Shown: positions 25,894 through 37,187 of the stretch, one piece after another
Numbering within the stretch: the stretch's first letter is position 1
How the letters are laid out: the number at the start of each line of letters is the position of its first letter
Source: Variovorax paradoxus
GTDB taxonomy: Bacteria > Pseudomonadota > Gammaproteobacteria > Burkholderiales > Burkholderiaceae_C
Assembly: GCF_018614915.1 (NCBI RefSeq)
Contig: NZ_JAGGNU010000023.1
Coordinates: 55,934 to 119,933, forward strand
DNA length: 64,000 nt
Direction of reading: 5' to 3'
The notes under the pieces: model-generated
What the model was told of the DNA's origin: nothing
The model's database searches: none
The model's input: the letters and a program-made list of their open reading frames with translations, nothing else
Program-made: the position numbers and the translations under genes

Positions 25894-27705
25894 ATGAATC
25901 ACATCAGAAATTTTTCGATCATTGCGCACATCGATCACGGCAAGTCGACGCTCGCAGACCGCTTGATCCAGCGCTGCGGCGGGCTCGCCGAACGCGAGAT
26001 GGAGGCGCAAGTGCTCGACTCGATGGACATCGAGAAAGAGCGTGGGATAACCATCAAGGCGCAGACCGCCGCACTCCACTACAAGGCGCTCGATGGACAG
26101 GTCTACAACCTCAATCTGATCGACACGCCGGGCCATGTCGACTTCTCTTATGAAGTGAGTCGCTCGCTCTCGGCATGCGAAGGCGCATTGCTCGTCGTCG
26201 ATGCGAGCCAGGGTGTCGAAGCGCAGACCGTCGCGAATTGCTACACCGCGCTCGACCTCGGCGTCGAGGTGGTGCCGGTGCTCAACAAGATGGATCTGCC
26301 GCAGGCCGATCCAAACAACGCGAAATCCGAGATCGAAGACGTGATCGGCATCGACGCGACCGATGCGATTCCCTGCTCGGCGAAGACCGGCATGGGCATC
26401 GACGAAATTCTCGAGGCCATCGTGGCCAAGGTGCCCGCGCCTCGGGGCGATCCCGATGCCGCGTTGCGGGCAATGATCGTCGACAGCTGGTTCGATGCCT
26501 ACGTGGGTGTGGTGATGCTGGTGCGCGTGGTCGACGGCCGCCTCGCGAAGGGCGATCGCATCAAGATGATGGCCTCCGGCGCGACCTACAACGCCGACAA
26601 CCTCGGCGTGTTCACCCCGGCGACTGAAGTCCGGCTGTCGCTGGAAGCGGGCGAGGTAGGCTTCATCATCGCCGGCATCAAGGAACTGCAGGCAGCGAAG
26701 GTGGGCGACACGGTCACGCTGATCAAGGCCGGCACGGGCGGCGCAGCCGCCACGGCGACCGAGGCCCTGCCGGGCTTCAAGGAAATTCAGCCCCAGGTGT
26801 TCGCCGGCCTCTATCCGACCGAGGCGAGCGAGTACGACTCGCTGCGCGATGCGCTGGAGAAGCTCAAGCTCAACGATTCCTCGCTGCACTACGAGCCGGA
26901 GGTGTCCCAGGCGCTCGGCTTCGGCTTTCGCTGCGGCTTTCTCGGCCTGCTGCACATGGAGATCGTGCAGGAGCGGCTCGAGCGCGAGTTCGACCAGGAC
27001 CTGATCACGACCGCACCGAGCGTGGTCTACCAGGTCATGAAGAACGACGGCGAAGTGATCATGGTCGAGAACCCGTCCAAGATGCCCGACGTCGGCAAGA
27101 TGTCGGAAATCCGCGAGCCGATCGTCACCGTTCATCTCTATATGCCGCAGGAGTACGTCGGCGCCGTGATGACGCTGGCGAACCAGAAGCGCGGCGTTCA
27201 GATGAACATGGCCTACCACGGCCGGCAGGTCATGCTGACCTACGAGATGCCGCTCGGCGAGATCGTGCTGGACTTCTTCGACAAGCTGAAGTCGGTCAGC
27301 CGGGGCTACGCGTCGATGGACTACGAGTTCAAGGAATACCGCGCGTCGGACGTCGTGAAGGTCGACATCCTGCTCAACGGCGAGAAGGTCGATGCGCTGT
27401 CGATCATCGTGCACCGCAGCCAGAGCCAGTACCGCGGCAGGGCAGTCGTTTCCAAGATGCGCGAGATCATCAGCCGCCAGATGTTCGACGTCGCGATCCA
27501 GGCCGCCATCGGGGTCAACATCATTGCGCGTGAGACAATCAAGGCCCTGCGCAAGAACGTGCTCGCCAAGTGCTATGGCGGCGATATCACCCGCAAGAAG
27601 AAGCTGCTCGAGAAGCAAAAGGCGGGCAAGAAAAGAATGAAGCAGATCGGCTCGGTCGAGGTCCCGCAAGAGGCCTTCCTCGCCATCCTGCAAGTCGAAG
27701 ACTAA
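25894..27705 (+). CDS. lepA: Elongation factor 4 (LepA)
   Basis: Ribosome-associated translational GTPase of 603 residues. The G1 loop AHIDHGKST is at 11-19, followed by [15 protein letters not shown] and NKMDLP. The C-terminal unique domain has the [14 protein letters not shown] and [15 protein letters not shown] segments, and the protein ends in a lysine-rich tail. I use ATG at 25894 rather than the preceding TTG. It is followed by lepB after five bases, the classical lepA-lepB operon. Confidence 0.97.
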   Translation: MNHIRNFSIIAHIDHGKSTLADRLIQRCGGLAEREMEAQVLDSMDIEKERGITIKAQTAALHYKALDGQVYNLNLIDTPGHVDFSYEVSRSLSACEGALLVVDASQGVEAQTVANCYTALDLGVEVVPVLNKMDLPQADPNNAKSEIEDVIGIDATDAIPCSAKTGMGIDEILEAIVAKVPAPRGDPDAALRAMIVDSWFDAYVGVVMLVRVVDGRLAKGDRIKMMASGATYNADNLGVFTPATEVRLSLEAGEVGFIIAGIKELQAAKVGDTVTLIKAGTGGAAATATEALPGFKEIQPQVFAGLYPTEASEYDSLRDALEKLKLNDSSLHYEPEVSQALGFGFRCGFLGLLHMEIVQERLEREFDQDLITTAPSVVYQVMKNDGEVIMVENPSKMPDVGKMSEIREPIVTVHLYMPQEYVGAVMTLANQKRGVQMNMAYHGRQVMLTYEMPLGEIVLDFFDKLKSVSRGYASMDYEFKEYRASDVVKVDILLNGEKVDALSIIVHRSQSQYRGRAVVSKMREIISRQMFDVAIQAAIGVNIIARETIKALRKNVLAKCYGGDITRKKKLLEKQKAGKKRMKQIGSVEVPQEAFLAILQVED

Positions 27706-27710
27706 GAAGA

Positions 27711-28682
27711 ATGGCATTTCTCACCTCCCTGATCCTCGCGGCCTTCGTCGGCTATATCGGTGCCTGGTATTTCGGCGCGGTCGAAGGCAACTTTGCGCTG
27801 CTGCTGTTCCTGGCCACCGTCGTCACCGGCCTGTACTGGCTGGCCGAGCGCTTCTACTTCCTGCCGAAGCGCCGGCAAGCGGCCGATGCGCTGGATGCAT
27901 CGCTGGCGCAGCGCCGCGAAGAGCTGGCCCGCCAGGGCATCACGCAGGTCGACACCGTAGACACCAAGGCGCGCGAGCGCCTGGTCATGCAGCCATGGTG
28001 GCTGGACTGGACTGCGGGCTTGTTCCCGGTGATCCTGGCCGTTTTCCTGCTGCGCTCCTTCCTGTTCGAGCCGTTCAAGATTCCTTCGGGTTCGATGATG
28101 CCGACCCTGCTGACCGGCGACCTGATCCTGGTGAACAAGTTCACCTATGGACTTCGGCTGCCGGTCATCAATACCAAGATCACCGACGGCACGCCGCCGG
28201 CGCGCGGCGACGTGATGGTGTTCCGCTATCCGCCCAAGCCGAGCATGGACTACATCAAGCGCGTGGTCGGCGTGCCGGGCGACGAGGTGGCCTACCTCAA
28301 CAAGAAGCTCACCATCAACGGCCAGCCGGTCGACAAGCAGTCGGTGCCCGACTACTTCGACGAAGAGACGATGCGCTATCTCAAGCAGTATTCCGAGAAC
28401 CTGGGCGGCAAGGAACACAAGCTGCTCAATGACGACACCCGGCGCGCGGGGCTTTCCGAGGCCGAGATCATGGCGTTCCCGAATCAGGAAAATTGCCGCT
28501 ACAGTGTCGAGGGCCTGGCGTGCAAGGTGCCCCCGGGCCAGTATTTCATGATGGGCGACAACCGCGACAATTCGCTCGACTCGCGCTACTGGGGTTTTGT
28601 TCCGGACAAAAACATCGTGGGTAAAGCCTTTTTCGTCTGGATGAATTTCGGCAATCTCAAGCGCATCGGCGGATTCCAATAA
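27711..28682 (+). CDS. lepB: Signal peptidase I
   Basis: Inner-membrane leader peptidase of 323 residues that cleaves Sec and Tat signal peptides. Hydrophobic segments lie at about residues 3-22, 27-46 and 100-117. The catalytic dyad is Ser128 (PSGSMMPT) and Lys183 (MDYIKRVVG), 55 apart as in E. coli, and the GDNRDNSLDSRYWG box is near the C-terminus. The ATG at 27711 follows lepA closely; the longer frame starts inside lepA. Confidence 0.97.
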   Translation: MAFLTSLILAAFVGYIGAWYFGAVEGNFALLLFLATVVTGLYWLAERFYFLPKRRQAADALDASLAQRREELARQGITQVDTVDTKARERLVMQPWWLDWTAGLFPVILAVFLLRSFLFEPFKIPSGSMMPTLLTGDLILVNKFTYGLRLPVINTKITDGTPPARGDVMVFRYPPKPSMDYIKRVVGVPGDEVAYLNKKLTINGQPVDKQSVPDYFDEETMRYLKQYSENLGGKEHKLLNDDTRRAGLSEAEIMAFPNQENCRYSVEGLACKVPPGQYFMMGDNRDNSLDSRYWGFVPDKNIVGKAFFVWMNFGNLKRIGGFQ

Positions 28683-28711
28683 TCGAGCTTTTCATTCGAG
28701 GGATAGAGGGC

Positions 28712-29071
28712 ATGAGAGCAAGAAGTCAATCCAAACGGCGTCAACGCGGTATCTCGTTCATCGGGCTGCTGTTCGTGGCGGGCGTGCTGGCCTGTCTTGG
28801 CGTGGTGGCGGCACAGGTGATTCCGACCCTGATCGAATACCAGGCCATCGACAAGGCCGCCAACAAGGCCAAGGAAGGGACGACCGTGCCCGAGGTCCGC
28901 TCCATCTTCGATCGCGCGCAGGCCATCGACGATTTCAAGTCGGTCAGCGGCAAGGATCTGGACGTGCAGAAGGTCGGCGACAAGGTCGTGGTGTCCTACT
29001 CCTACGAGCGCGAAATCCATCTCTTCGGCCCGGCTTTCCTGACGCTCAAATACAAGGGCCAGTCTCGTTAG
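28712..29071 (+). CDS. DUF4845 family membrane protein
   Basis: A 119-residue protein with a basic N-terminus and one membrane span at about residues 16-38, resembling a pseudopilin-like anchor (GISFIGLLFVAG), then a small soluble domain. It matches the DUF4845 family found between lepB and rnc in beta- and gammaproteobacteria. Function is unknown. It is 29 bases after lepB and 45 before rnc, hence probably part of the operon. Confidence 0.85.
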   Translation: MRARSQSKRRQRGISFIGLLFVAGVLACLGVVAAQVIPTLIEYQAIDKAANKAKEGTTVPEVRSIFDRAQAIDDFKSVSGKDLDVQKVGDKVVVSYSYEREIHLFGPAFLTLKYKGQSR

Positions 29072-29116
29072 GATGAAACGCTCGCACGCTCACGCCGGCC
29101 CGGCGTCGACCGGACC

Positions 29117-29818
29117 GTGAACGAAGGTGGTCTTGCCGCGCTGCAGGCGCGCCTCCAGCATTCGTTCTCGGACGTTCGGCTGCTGCAGCTTGCGCTGACG
29201 CATCGCAGCTTTTCGGCCGACCACAACGAGCGGCTCGAGTTCCTGGGCGATTCGGTGCTGAACCTGGCCGTTGCCCACCTTCTCTACGAGCGCCTGTCGG
29301 AATTGCCCGAAGGCGATCTCTCCCGTGTGCGGGCCAACCTGGTCAAGCAGGACACTCTGCATCAACTGGCGCTCAAGCTCGCGCTGTCGCCCCTGTTGCG
29401 GCTCGGCGAGGGCGAGGCGCGCTCGGGCGGCCCGAGCCGTCCCTCGATCCTGGCCGACGCGCTCGAGGCCCTGATCGGCGCCGTCTACCTCGACGCGGGC
29501 TATGGTCCGGCGCAGGCCCTGGTGCGCCGCCTCTACGAATCGGTGGCGATCACGCCGCGCATGGAGGCAGTCGCCAAGGATCCCAAGACCGAATTGCAGG
29601 AATGGCTGCAGGGTCACAAAATGAAGCTGCCGGTCTATCGCGTGGTCGACACGCTGGGCGCGGCGCACAAGCAGACTTTCGATGTCGAATGCGCGGTGCC
29701 CGACCTGGGCCTCTGCGAACGCGGCATCGGCGGCTCGCGCCGCGCCGGTGAGCAGGCCGCCGCGGCGGCCATGTTGATCCGGCTCAAGGCGCGCGGCGCA
29801 GCAAAGGCATCCCCATGA
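29117..29818 (+). CDS. rnc: Ribonuclease III
   Basis: Double-strand-specific endoribonuclease of 233 residues for rRNA and mRNA processing. The signature [11 protein letters not shown] carries Glu41 and Asp45, and the second acidic pair is Asp114 and Glu117 in [11 protein letters not shown]. The C-terminal double-stranded RNA-binding domain covers about 155-225. The start is GTG at 29117. The stop overlaps the era ATG by four bases. With rne at 5202, the window codes for both major endoribonucleases. Confidence 0.96.
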   Translation: MNEGGLAALQARLQHSFSDVRLLQLALTHRSFSADHNERLEFLGDSVLNLAVAHLLYERLSELPEGDLSRVRANLVKQDTLHQLALKLALSPLLRLGEGEARSGGPSRPSILADALEALIGAVYLDAGYGPAQALVRRLYESVAITPRMEAVAKDPKTELQEWLQGHKMKLPVYRVVDTLGAAHKQTFDVECAVPDLGLCERGIGGSRRAGEQAAAAAMLIRLKARGAAKASP

Positions 29819-30783
29819 ACGACCCCATCGATTCCATCACGACACCCACCGGAGAGGGCGCGGACGCCGCGAGGCCGAATCCTTCGCAGCGCTGCGGCCT
29901 GGTGGCCATCGTCGGCAAGCCCAATGTCGGCAAGTCGACCCTGTTGAACGCGCTGGTCGGCCAGAAGATCAGCATCACCTCGCGCAAGGCGCAGACCACG
30001 CGCCACCGCATCACCGGCATGCGCACGCTGGGGGCGACGCAGTTCGTCTTCGTCGATACGCCGGGCTTCCAGACGCTGCATGCCAACGCGCTCAATCGGT
30101 CCCTCAACAAGACGGTGGTCGGCGCGGTGTCGGAGGTGGACCTGATCCTGTTCGTGGTGGAAGCCGGCAGCTTCACGCCGGCCGACGAGCGCGTGCTCAA
30201 GCTGCTCGGCGCCGGCATCCCGACGGTACTGATCGCCAACAAGCTCGACAACGTGCACCGCCGGGGCGACATCGCCCCCTGGCTGCAAACGATGCAGCAG
30301 AAGCATGCTTTCGCCGAGTTCGTGCCGATGTCGGCCAAGAACGCGAAGGACATCGAACGCCTGTTCGGCATCTGCGAGAAATACCTGCCCGAGCAGGCCT
30401 GGTGGTACGCCGAAGACGAGCTCACCGATCGCAGCGAGCGCTTCCTCGCGAGCGAGCTGGTGCGCGAGAAGCTGTTCCGCCTCACCGGCGACGAGCTGCC
30501 CTATACCTCGACCGTGGTGATCGACAAGTTCGAGGAAGAGCCGCCCGCACGCAAGGGCCAGAAGCGCCTGCTGCGGATCGCCGCCACGATCGTCGTCGAG
30601 CGCGACGGACACAAGGCGATGGTGATCGGCGACAAAGGCGAGCGCATCAAGCGCATCGGCACCGAGACGCGGCAGGAACTCGAAAAGCTGGCGGATGCCA
30701 AGGTGTTCCTGGAGCTCTGGGTCAAGGTGCGTTCCGGGTGGGCGGACGACGAGGCTCGCGTTCGCTCCTTCGGCTACGAGTGA
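29815..30783 (+). CDS. era: GTPase Era
   Basis: Ribosome-assembly GTPase of 322 residues that binds the 3' end of 16S rRNA. G1 is GKPNVGKST at 34-42, then DTPGF, NKLD and a SAK G5 motif. The C-terminal KH domain contains the [15 protein letters not shown] segment. The N-terminus is about 25 residues longer than in E. coli Era and polar. It is coupled to rnc by a four-base overlap, and recO follows after 30 bases. Confidence 0.97.
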   Translation: MNDPIDSITTPTGEGADAARPNPSQRCGLVAIVGKPNVGKSTLLNALVGQKISITSRKAQTTRHRITGMRTLGATQFVFVDTPGFQTLHANALNRSLNKTVVGAVSEVDLILFVVEAGSFTPADERVLKLLGAGIPTVLIANKLDNVHRRGDIAPWLQTMQQKHAFAEFVPMSAKNAKDIERLFGICEKYLPEQAWWYAEDELTDRSERFLASELVREKLFRLTGDELPYTSTVVIDKFEEEPPARKGQKRLLRIAATIVVERDGHKAMVIGDKGERIKRIGTETRQELEKLADAKVFLELWVKVRSGWADDEARVRSFGYE

Positions 30784-30813
30784 GCCGTCCATTGGCCAGC
30801 GTAGGAGGCTGAG

Positions 30814-31587
30814 TTGGCCGCCGCGCATCGCATTTCGCACGAGCCGGCCTATGTGCTCCACCGTTACGACTGGAGCGAATCCAGCCTGATCCTGGAGGTT
30901 TTCACGCGCCACCATGGCCGCATCGCGCTGGTGGCGAAAGGCGCCAAGCGGCCCAGTTCCAACTTCCGCCCCGTGCTGCTGCCCCTGCAGCCGCTGCAGC
31001 TTTCCTACGGCGGCGATGCCGAGATCCGTACGCTCAAGGCTGCCGAGTGGATGGGCGGCCACGTGATGCCGACCGGCGAGGCCCTGCTTTCCGGCTACTA
31101 CCTCAACGAGCTGCTGCTGCGCCTCCTGGCCCGGGACGACGCTCACGAGGCGCTGTTCGATGCCTATGCCGGGGTGGTGCAGGTGCTGGCGGGCGACCAC
31201 GCGGGGGCCCAGGCGGCCACGCAGGCGGCGGCGCTGCGTGCGTTCGAGCTGCTGCTGTTGCGCGAGGTCGGGCTGCTGCCGGCGCTCGATGCACAGACCC
31301 TCACGCTGGCGCCGCTCCAAGCGGATGGGCGCTACACCCTGGTGCCCGAAGCGGGCCTGCGTCAGGCCGACGACGAGGAGGCCGCGCTGAATGGCGCCGA
31401 ATGGCAGGCCCTGGAGCGCGCGCTCGGAGACCGGGCGCCGTTCCCGGCCACGCTGCGCCTGGTCGCGCTGATGAATGCCGGCACCAACGCCGCCTTGCGC
31501 AACCAGTTGCGCACCTTGCTCAACTACCATTGCGGCGTGAGCATGCTGCGCACGCGCCAGATGATGAGAGACTTGCAAGCCCTATGA
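30814..31587 (+). CDS. recO: DNA repair protein RecO
   Basis: Recombination mediator of 257 residues working with RecF and RecR to load RecA. It has the N-terminal OB-fold ([27 protein letters not shown]) and a C-terminal helical domain. The start is TTG at 30814: a full AGGAGG ribosome binding site lies five bases upstream, and no ATG is available near the beginning of the conserved region. The stop overlaps the pdxJ ATG by four bases. Confidence 0.93.
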   Translation: MAAAHRISHEPAYVLHRYDWSESSLILEVFTRHHGRIALVAKGAKRPSSNFRPVLLPLQPLQLSYGGDAEIRTLKAAEWMGGHVMPTGEALLSGYYLNELLLRLLARDDAHEALFDAYAGVVQVLAGDHAGAQAATQAAALRAFELLLLREVGLLPALDAQTLTLAPLQADGRYTLVPEAGLRQADDEEAALNGAEWQALERALGDRAPFPATLRLVALMNAGTNAALRNQLRTLLNYHCGVSMLRTRQMMRDLQAL

Positions 31588-32327
31588 GCACTTCCCTGTC
31601 GATCAACCTCAACAAGGTTGCGCTGGTGCGCAACACGCGGCATCTCGGCATTCCGAGCGTTCTCTTCGCCGCCGCGCTGTGCCTGGACGCCGGCGCCCAT
31701 GGCATCACGGTGCACCCGCGGCCCGACCAGCGTCACATCCGCCCGCAGGACGTTCAGGACTTGTCCGAGCTGCTGGCCAGGGACTGGCCCGGTGTCGAGT
31801 TCAACATCGAGGGCAACCCTTTCCACAACCTGATGGATTTCGTGCGCGAACTGCGGCCGCACCAGGCCACTTTCGTGCCCGACAGCGAAGGCCAGTCGAC
31901 CAGCGACCACGGCTGGACCTTCCCCGACGACGCCGAGCGCCTGCAGCCGCTGATCGCCGAAGCCAAGACACTGGGCGTTCGCGTGAGCCTGTTCATGGAC
32001 CCGGAGCCCGACATGATGGCAGCCGCCAAAGCGGCCGGCGCCGACCGCATCGAGCTCTATACCGAAGGCTATGCCTCCTCGCGCGGCACCTCCAGGGCGG
32101 CTGCCGTGCTGCAGCTCTATGTGGAGGCGGCCCGTGCCGCGCGGGCCGCCGGCCTCGAAGTCAACGCCGGCCACGACCTCAGCCGCGACAACCTCACGGA
32201 CTTCCTGCGCGCCGTTCCCGACGTGCGCGAGGTCTCGATCGGCCATGCCTTCGTCTCGGACGCGCTCGAACTCGGCTACGCGGCGGCCACGCGCGACTAT
32301 CTGCGCTGCATTCGCGAGGCGGCGTGA
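31584..32327 (+). CDS. pdxJ: Pyridoxine 5'-phosphate synthase
   Basis: A 247-residue TIM-barrel enzyme that makes pyridoxine 5'-phosphate from 1-deoxyxylulose 5-phosphate and 3-amino-2-oxopropyl phosphate. The [10 protein letters not shown] start, the [13 protein letters not shown] block, FNIEGNP, and the C-terminal [11 protein letters not shown] and [11 protein letters not shown] motifs are all characteristic. It is coupled both to recO (ATGA) and to acpS (GTGA). Confidence 0.97.
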   Translation: MSTSLSINLNKVALVRNTRHLGIPSVLFAAALCLDAGAHGITVHPRPDQRHIRPQDVQDLSELLARDWPGVEFNIEGNPFHNLMDFVRELRPHQATFVPDSEGQSTSDHGWTFPDDAERLQPLIAEAKTLGVRVSLFMDPEPDMMAAAKAAGADRIELYTEGYASSRGTSRAAAVLQLYVEAARAARAAGLEVNAGHDLSRDNLTDFLRAVPDVREVSIGHAFVSDALELGYAAATRDYLRCIREAA

Positions 32328-32719
32328 TCTACGGCATCGGCACCGACATCTGCGACATCCGCCGCATCGCTGCGACCTTCGAGCGCCAGGGCGAGCGGTT
32401 CGCCGAGCGCGTGCTGAGCGACGCCGAACTCGCGGTCTGGCGCTCGCGCAGCGCCCGCTGGCCGAAGCGCGGATTGCGCTACCTTGCCACGCGCTTTTCC
32501 GCCAAAGAGGCTTTCAGCAAGGCCATCGGCAAGGGCATGCGCACGCCGATGAGCTGGCGGCTGTGCGAGATCGTGAACCAGCGCAGCGGCAAGCCCGAGA
32601 TCGTGCTCCACGGCGGGCTGAAAGACTGGTTCGAGGCCGAGGGCTTGACGGCGCACGTGAGCGTGACCGACGAGACCGACTACGCGGCGAGCTTCGTCGT
32701 GGTCGAACGCAAGGAATGA
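32324..32719 (+). CDS. acpS: Holo-ACP synthase
   Basis: A 131-residue phosphopantetheinyl transferase that activates ACP. The magnesium-binding Asp8 is in [12 protein letters not shown] and the [12 protein letters not shown] motif supplies the second acidic residue. The start is GTG at 32324, inside the pdxJ stop. The pdxJ-acpS pair downstream of recO is the common proteobacterial order. It overlaps nagZ by four bases. Confidence 0.96.
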   Translation: MIYGIGTDICDIRRIAATFERQGERFAERVLSDAELAVWRSRSARWPKRGLRYLATRFSAKEAFSKAIGKGMRTPMSWRLCEIVNQRSGKPEIVLHGGLKDWFEAEGLTAHVSVTDETDYAASFVVVERKE

Positions 32720-33792
32720 CAGAAAAGAACGCATTGCATGCCCCGCTGATCATCGACGTTGCGGGCACCGGGCTGAATGCCGCCGATCGGCGCCGTCTTG
32801 CCGATCCGCTGGTGGGCGGCGTGATCCATTTCGCGCGCAACTGGCAGGACCGCGCACAGATGAGTGCGCTCAATGCCGAGATCAAGGCGCTGCGGCCGGA
32901 CATCCTCATCTGCGTCGACCACGAGGGCGGCCGCGTGCAGCGTTTTCGCAGCGATGGCTTCACGCGGCTTCCGTCCATGCGCATGTTGGGCGAACTTTGG
33001 ATGAGCGAACCCCTGCGCGCGACGCAACTCGCAGTTGCCTGCGGCCATGTGCTTGCGACCGAGCTCCGCGCCTGTGGCGTCGACTTCAGCTTCACGCCCG
33101 TGCTCGACCTGGACTACGGCGAAAGCAGCGTGATCGGCGATCGCAGTTTCCACCGCGATCCGCGCGTCGTCGCGCTGCTCGCGCAAAGCCTGGCGCACGG
33201 CCTGCTGCAGGCCGGCATGGCCAACTGCGGCAAGCATTTCCCGGGGCACGGTTTCGTCCGCGCCGACTCGCATGTCGCGGTTCCGCTCGATCGTCGCAGC
33301 CTCAAAGCCATCCTGGCGGACGATGCGCGCCCCTACGAGTGGCTGAACGGCACCCTCGCGGCAGTGATGCCGGCGCACGTGATCTACCCGAAGGTCGATG
33401 CCCGGCCCGCGGGCTTTTCGTCGAAGTGGCTGCAGCAGATCCTGCGTGGACGGCTGGGTTTCGACGGCGCCGTGTTCAGCGACGACCTCAGCATGGAAGC
33501 CGCGCGGCGCATCGGCGGCGAGTCGCTGAGCTACACCGAGGCCGCACTCGCCGCGCTGGACGCCGGTTGCGACCTCGCCCTGCTGTGCAACCAGAGCGTC
33601 GGCGAGAGCCCGGTGCTCGACGAGGTGCTCGACGGCTTCGCCGCCGCGCGGCAGAGCGGCCGCTGGCAACCGGATGCGGCCAGCGAGGCGCGCCGGCGCA
33701 GCCTGCTGCCGCGTGCGCCGGCCCTTGTTTGGGACGCGCTCATGCAGTCGCCGGCATACCGGCGCGCTGCCGCGCTGCTGTCGATCCTCTGA
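32716..33792 (+). CDS. nagZ: Beta-N-acetylhexosaminidase NagZ
   Basis: Cytoplasmic GH3 glucosaminidase of 358 residues in peptidoglycan recycling. The KHFPGHG motif at 173-179 identifies the family, [11 protein letters not shown] is at 68-78, and the nucleophile lies in FSDDLSM. The ATG at 32716 overlaps acpS. It is the last plus-strand gene of the long block and converges with the metallopeptidase gene four bases on. Confidence 0.96.
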   Translation: MTEKNALHAPLIIDVAGTGLNAADRRRLADPLVGGVIHFARNWQDRAQMSALNAEIKALRPDILICVDHEGGRVQRFRSDGFTRLPSMRMLGELWMSEPLRATQLAVACGHVLATELRACGVDFSFTPVLDLDYGESSVIGDRSFHRDPRVVALLAQSLAHGLLQAGMANCGKHFPGHGFVRADSHVAVPLDRRSLKAILADDARPYEWLNGTLAAVMPAHVIYPKVDARPAGFSSKWLQQILRGRLGFDGAVFSDDLSMEAARRIGGESLSYTEAALAALDAGCDLALLCNQSVGESPVLDEVLDGFAAARQSGRWQPDAASEARRRSLLPRAPALVWDALMQSPAYRRAAALLSIL

Positions 33793-33796
33793 GGCC

Positions 33797-34306
33797 TCAG
33801 GCAGCGGGCGACCAGAGCCGCTGGCCGCCGCTTTCGAGGTGCGTCAGGTACAGGCGCAGGTCAAACTCGAGCTGGTGGTAGTCCGGCTCCATGTGGGCGC
33901 AGAGCTGGTAGAAGGCCTTGTCGTGCTCGCGCTCCTTCATGTGCGCCAGTTCGTGCACGACGATCATGCGCAGCCACTCGATCGGCACGTCCTTGAAAAG
34001 GCTCGCAACCCGGATCTCGCGCTTCGCCTTGAGCTTGCTGCCCTGCACGCGCGAGATGGTCGTGTGGGTGCCGAGCGCGTTGCGGATCACGTGGAGCTTG
34101 TTGTCGAAGGCCACCTTGGCGAGCGGTTCGGCATTGCGCAGAAACTCGCTCTTCAGGCCGCTCACGTAGTCGTACAGCGCGCGGTCGGTGCGAATGTCGT
34201 GCGTGCCGCCGTAGCGCTTCGACAGCCAATCGCCGAGCCGGCCCTGCGCCATGAGCTGCTCGACCTGGGCGCGCAGGGCTGCGGGGTATGCAGAGAGATA
34301 TTTCAC
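33797..34306 (-). CDS. YgjP-like zinc metallopeptidase (DUF45)
   Basis: A 169-residue protein with an HELAH motif (His118, Glu119, His122) and a probable third ligand at His128, typical of the DUF45/YgjP and WLM group. No signal peptide is present, so it should be cytoplasmic. I chose GTG at 34306, which overlaps the Hsp70-like gene's stop as GTGA; the extra N-terminus of the longer frame (to 34477) lies opposite the Hsp70 end and is arginine-rich shadow. Substrate unknown. Confidence 0.82.
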   Translation of the reverse strand: MKYLSAYPAALRAQVEQLMAQGRLGDWLSKRYGGTHDIRTDRALYDYVSGLKSEFLRNAEPLAKVAFDNKLHVIRNALGTHTTISRVQGSKLKAKREIRVASLFKDVPIEWLRMIVVHELAHMKEREHDKAFYQLCAHMEPDYHQLEFDLRLYLTHLESGGQRLWSPAA

Positions 34307-35553
34307 GCAGCGTAGGCCAGCCCGGCGGCGACGCCGCCGAACAGATCTCCTTCGATGATCTTCGTGCCCGGGAACGCGTGTCGCAGCGCGCTCTGGAACG
34401 GGCTCAGTGCCGATGATCCGCCCGTCAGGTAGATGGCGTCGAGCGTATCGCCCGTTGCGCCTCCTTGTGTCACGCATTCACGCGCGCAGGAGACCACGTT
34501 GTCGAGCAGCGCTGCGAGGCGCGCGCTCATGTCCCTCGCCGTGAGCGCGGCGCTCAGTTCCGCCTCTGCGAACGACAGATCGATCGCCGCGTCGTCGTTC
34601 GTCATCGAGGTGCGGATCTTGGCCTCTTCCACCTCGCTGGCGATGCGGTGCCCCTGCCGGTCCTGCAGCACGTTCATGAGGCGATCGTGCAGCCGCGTGT
34701 CGAGGTAGTTGACGCGCAACTCCTGAACCTGCCGGACCGCCTTGGGCGCGTAGAGCCAGTTGATCAGGTGCCAAGAAGATAGATCGAAGAAGGTTCGGCT
34801 CGGCACTTCGCGGCCCTGGGAGCCGATGTGCCGGAAACCGAAGTGCGGCATCACGCACTCGATGCTGAGCCGCTGGTCGAAGTCGGTGCCGCCGATGTGC
34901 ACGCCCGTGGTGGCCAGCACGTCGCTGGAACGGTCCGCCTTCGCCAGGCGTTCGGGCCCGAGGCGCACGACCGTGAAGTCGGAAGTGCCGCCGCCGATGT
35001 CGACGACGAGCACCAGCGATTCGTGGCTGACGCGCCGTTCGTAGTCGAAGGCGGCGGCGATCGGCTCGTACTGGAAGCCGATCTCGCCCAGTCCGGCACT
35101 TTGCGCAGCCCGGCGCAGCGTGTCTTCGGCCTGGCGGTCACGCTCTGCGTCGTCATCGACGAAATGCACCGGGCGGCCGATCACCACCCGTGCGGGCTCG
35201 ACGCCGAGCTGCCGACGGGTACGCGCCGCCAGCTCCGACAGGAAGAGGGCGATGATGTCCTCGAAGCTGACTCGCTGGTGGCCGATCTCGGTCTGGTCCT
35301 GCATCAGCGAACTGCCGAGCAGGCTCTTGAGCGAACGCATCAGCCGGCCCTCGGTGCCCGCCAGGTAGAGCGCGATCGCATCGCGCCCGAAATGCGTGCT
35401 GCGATCCTCGGTATTGAAGAAGACGGCGGTCGGGATCGTCGTCGCCGAGCCCTCCAGCGGCACCATGCAGGCGAGCTCGCGTCCGGTCGTCCAGGCGACT
35501 GCGGAATTGGAGGTGCCGAAGTCGATTCCGATGGCGGGCGCGGGCGTCTTCAA
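34303..35553 (-). CDS. Hsp70-like protein (YegD type)
   Basis: A 416-residue actin/Hsp70-fold ATPase. Phosphate 1 is [13 protein letters not shown] at 9-21, phosphate 2 is [14 protein letters not shown], and the adenosine motif is [10 protein letters not shown] near the C-terminus. It stops after the nucleotide-binding domain and lacks the DnaK substrate-binding domain, as does YegD. The start is TTG at 35553, overlapping the lysS stop as TTGA; no better ATG lies before the conserved loop. Chaperone activity is not proven for this class. Confidence 0.85.
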   Translation of the reverse strand: MKTPAPAIGIDFGTSNSAVAWTTGRELACMVPLEGSATTIPTAVFFNTEDRSTHFGRDAIALYLAGTEGRLMRSLKSLLGSSLMQDQTEIGHQRVSFEDIIALFLSELAARTRRQLGVEPARVVIGRPVHFVDDDAERDRQAEDTLRRAAQSAGLGEIGFQYEPIAAAFDYERRVSHESLVLVVDIGGGTSDFTVVRLGPERLAKADRSSDVLATTGVHIGGTDFDQRLSIECVMPHFGFRHIGSQGREVPSRTFFDLSSWHLINWLYAPKAVRQVQELRVNYLDTRLHDRLMNVLQDRQGHRIASEVEEAKIRTSMTNDDAAIDLSFAEAELSAALTARDMSARLAALLDNVVSCARECVTQGGATGDTLDAIYLTGGSSALSPFQSALRHAFPGTKIIEGDLFGGVAAGLAYAA

Positions 35554-37088
35554 GATTCCCGGCGCAGGGCAGGAAACAGGATCACGTCGCGGATGCTCGG
35601 CGAATCGGTGAGCAGCATCATCAGCCGGTCGATACCGATGCCGCAGCCGCCGGTGGGTGGCATGCCGTACTCGAGCGCGCGCACGAAATCGTGGTCGTAG
35701 AACATCGCCTCGTCGTCGCCGCTGTCCTTGGCCGTGACCTGTGCGTTGAAGCGCGCGGCCTGGTCTTCGGCGTCGTTCAGCTCGCTGAAGCCGTTGCCGA
35801 ACTCGCGGCCCGTGATGTAGAGCTCGAAGCGCTCGGTCACTTCGGGACGCTCGTCATTGGCGCGTGCCAGCGGGGAGATCTCGGTCGGGTGTTCCATGAT
35901 GAAGGTCGGCTGCCAGAGCTTTTCTTCCACGGTTTCCTCGAAATACATCACCTGCAGGCTGGCCAGGCTGCGCTGCGAGAGCTTGTCCTTTTCTTCGGTC
36001 AGGCCGAGCTTGCGCAGGGCATTGACGAGCCATGCCGCGTCGTCGGCGTTCGCGCCGGCATCCGTGTGCTTCCGGATCGCCTCGCGAATGGTGAGCCGCT
36101 CGAAGGGCTGGCTCAGGTCGACCGGCTTGCCTTGGTACTCGAGCGCAAGCTTGCCCACGGTCTTCTGCGCAATCGTGCGGATCAGCGTCTCGGTGAAGTC
36201 CATCAGGTCGCGGTAGTTCCAGTAGGCCGCGTAGAACTCCATCATCGTGAACTCGGGGTTGTGCCGCACCGAGATGCCTTCGTTGCGGTAGCTCCGGTTG
36301 ATCTCGAACACACGCTCGAAGCCGCCGACGATCAGCCGCTTCAGATAGAGCTCGGGCGCGATGCGCAGGAACATCTCCTGGTCGAGCGCGTTGTGGTGCG
36401 TCTTGAAGGGCTTGGCGTTGGCGCCGCCCGGGATCGGGTGCAGCATCGGCGTCTCGACCTCGAGGAAGTCGTTGGCCACCATGAATTCGCGCAGCGCGCT
36501 CACGGCGCGGCTGCGTGCCGTGAAGCGCTCGCGCGCCGTCTCGTCGGTGATCAGGTCGACGTAGCGCTGGCGGTACTTCTGCTCCTGGTCGGCCATGCCG
36601 TGGAACTTGTCTGGCAGCGGCCGCAGGCTCTTGGTCAGCAGGCGCAGCTTCGTGACCTTGACCGACAGCTCGCCGGTGCGGGTCTTGAAGGCCGAGCCTT
36701 CGGCGCCGACGATGTCGCCCAGGTCCCAGTGCTTGAATTCGGCGTAAGCCTCCTCGCCGACCGCGTCGCGCGTGATGTAGAGCTGGATGCGGCCGGTGGC
36801 GTCCTGCACGGTCGCGAAGCTGGCCTTGCCCATCACCCGTTTGAGCATCATGCGGCCCGCCACGCTGACCGCGATCGCATTGGCTTCGAGCAGCTCTGCC
36901 GCCGTTTCGCCGTGCGTCGCAACGAGCGCCGCGGCGCGATCGGCGGGCTTGAAGTCGTTCGGGAACGCGACCCCCTTGCCTTCGGCCTGTGCGGCGCGCA
37001 GCGCCTTCAGCTTTTCGCGCCGTTCGGCGATGAGCTGGTTGTCGTCGGTGGCTGGGGCTGGAGTGGGGGAGGTCGAGGCGTCGGACAT
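35550..37088 (-). CDS. lysS: Lysine--tRNA ligase (class II)
   Basis: Class II lysyl-tRNA synthetase of 512 residues. The N-terminal OB-fold anticodon-binding domain covers about 65-185. Motif 2 is the [11 protein letters not shown] segment, followed by [11 protein letters not shown], and motif 3 is [13 protein letters not shown] near the end. I use ATG at 37088, which gives a short polar extension (Ser/Thr/Pro/Ala-rich); the frame from 37133 adds 15 residues without support. It is the first gene of a three-gene overlapping series with the Hsp70-like and YgjP-like genes. Confidence 0.97.
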   Translation of the reverse strand: MSDASTSPTPAPATDDNQLIAERREKLKALRAAQAEGKGVAFPNDFKPADRAAALVATHGETAAELLEANAIAVSVAGRMMLKRVMGKASFATVQDATGRIQLYITRDAVGEEAYAEFKHWDLGDIVGAEGSAFKTRTGELSVKVTKLRLLTKSLRPLPDKFHGMADQEQKYRQRYVDLITDETARERFTARSRAVSALREFMVANDFLEVETPMLHPIPGGANAKPFKTHHNALDQEMFLRIAPELYLKRLIVGGFERVFEINRSYRNEGISVRHNPEFTMMEFYAAYWNYRDLMDFTETLIRTIAQKTVGKLALEYQGKPVDLSQPFERLTIREAIRKHTDAGANADDAAWLVNALRKLGLTEEKDKLSQRSLASLQVMYFEETVEEKLWQPTFIMEHPTEISPLARANDERPEVTERFELYITGREFGNGFSELNDAEDQAARFNAQVTAKDSGDDEAMFYDHDFVRALEYGMPPTGGCGIGIDRLMMLLTDSPSIRDVILFPALRRES

Positions 37089-37187
37089 GGGAGAGGAAGA
37101 GGGGCGCAGGCGGTCGCGCGCGCAACCCGCCATTTTAGCGGGCCGACCCTCGCCTCCGCTCTATGGCGCTACGGAATGAATAGCAGC

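Noticed and set aside
25553..25894. 113-codon frame between mucD and lepA
   Set aside because: It runs through a perfect terminator and several repeats, has no domain, and its stop merely overlaps the lepA start.
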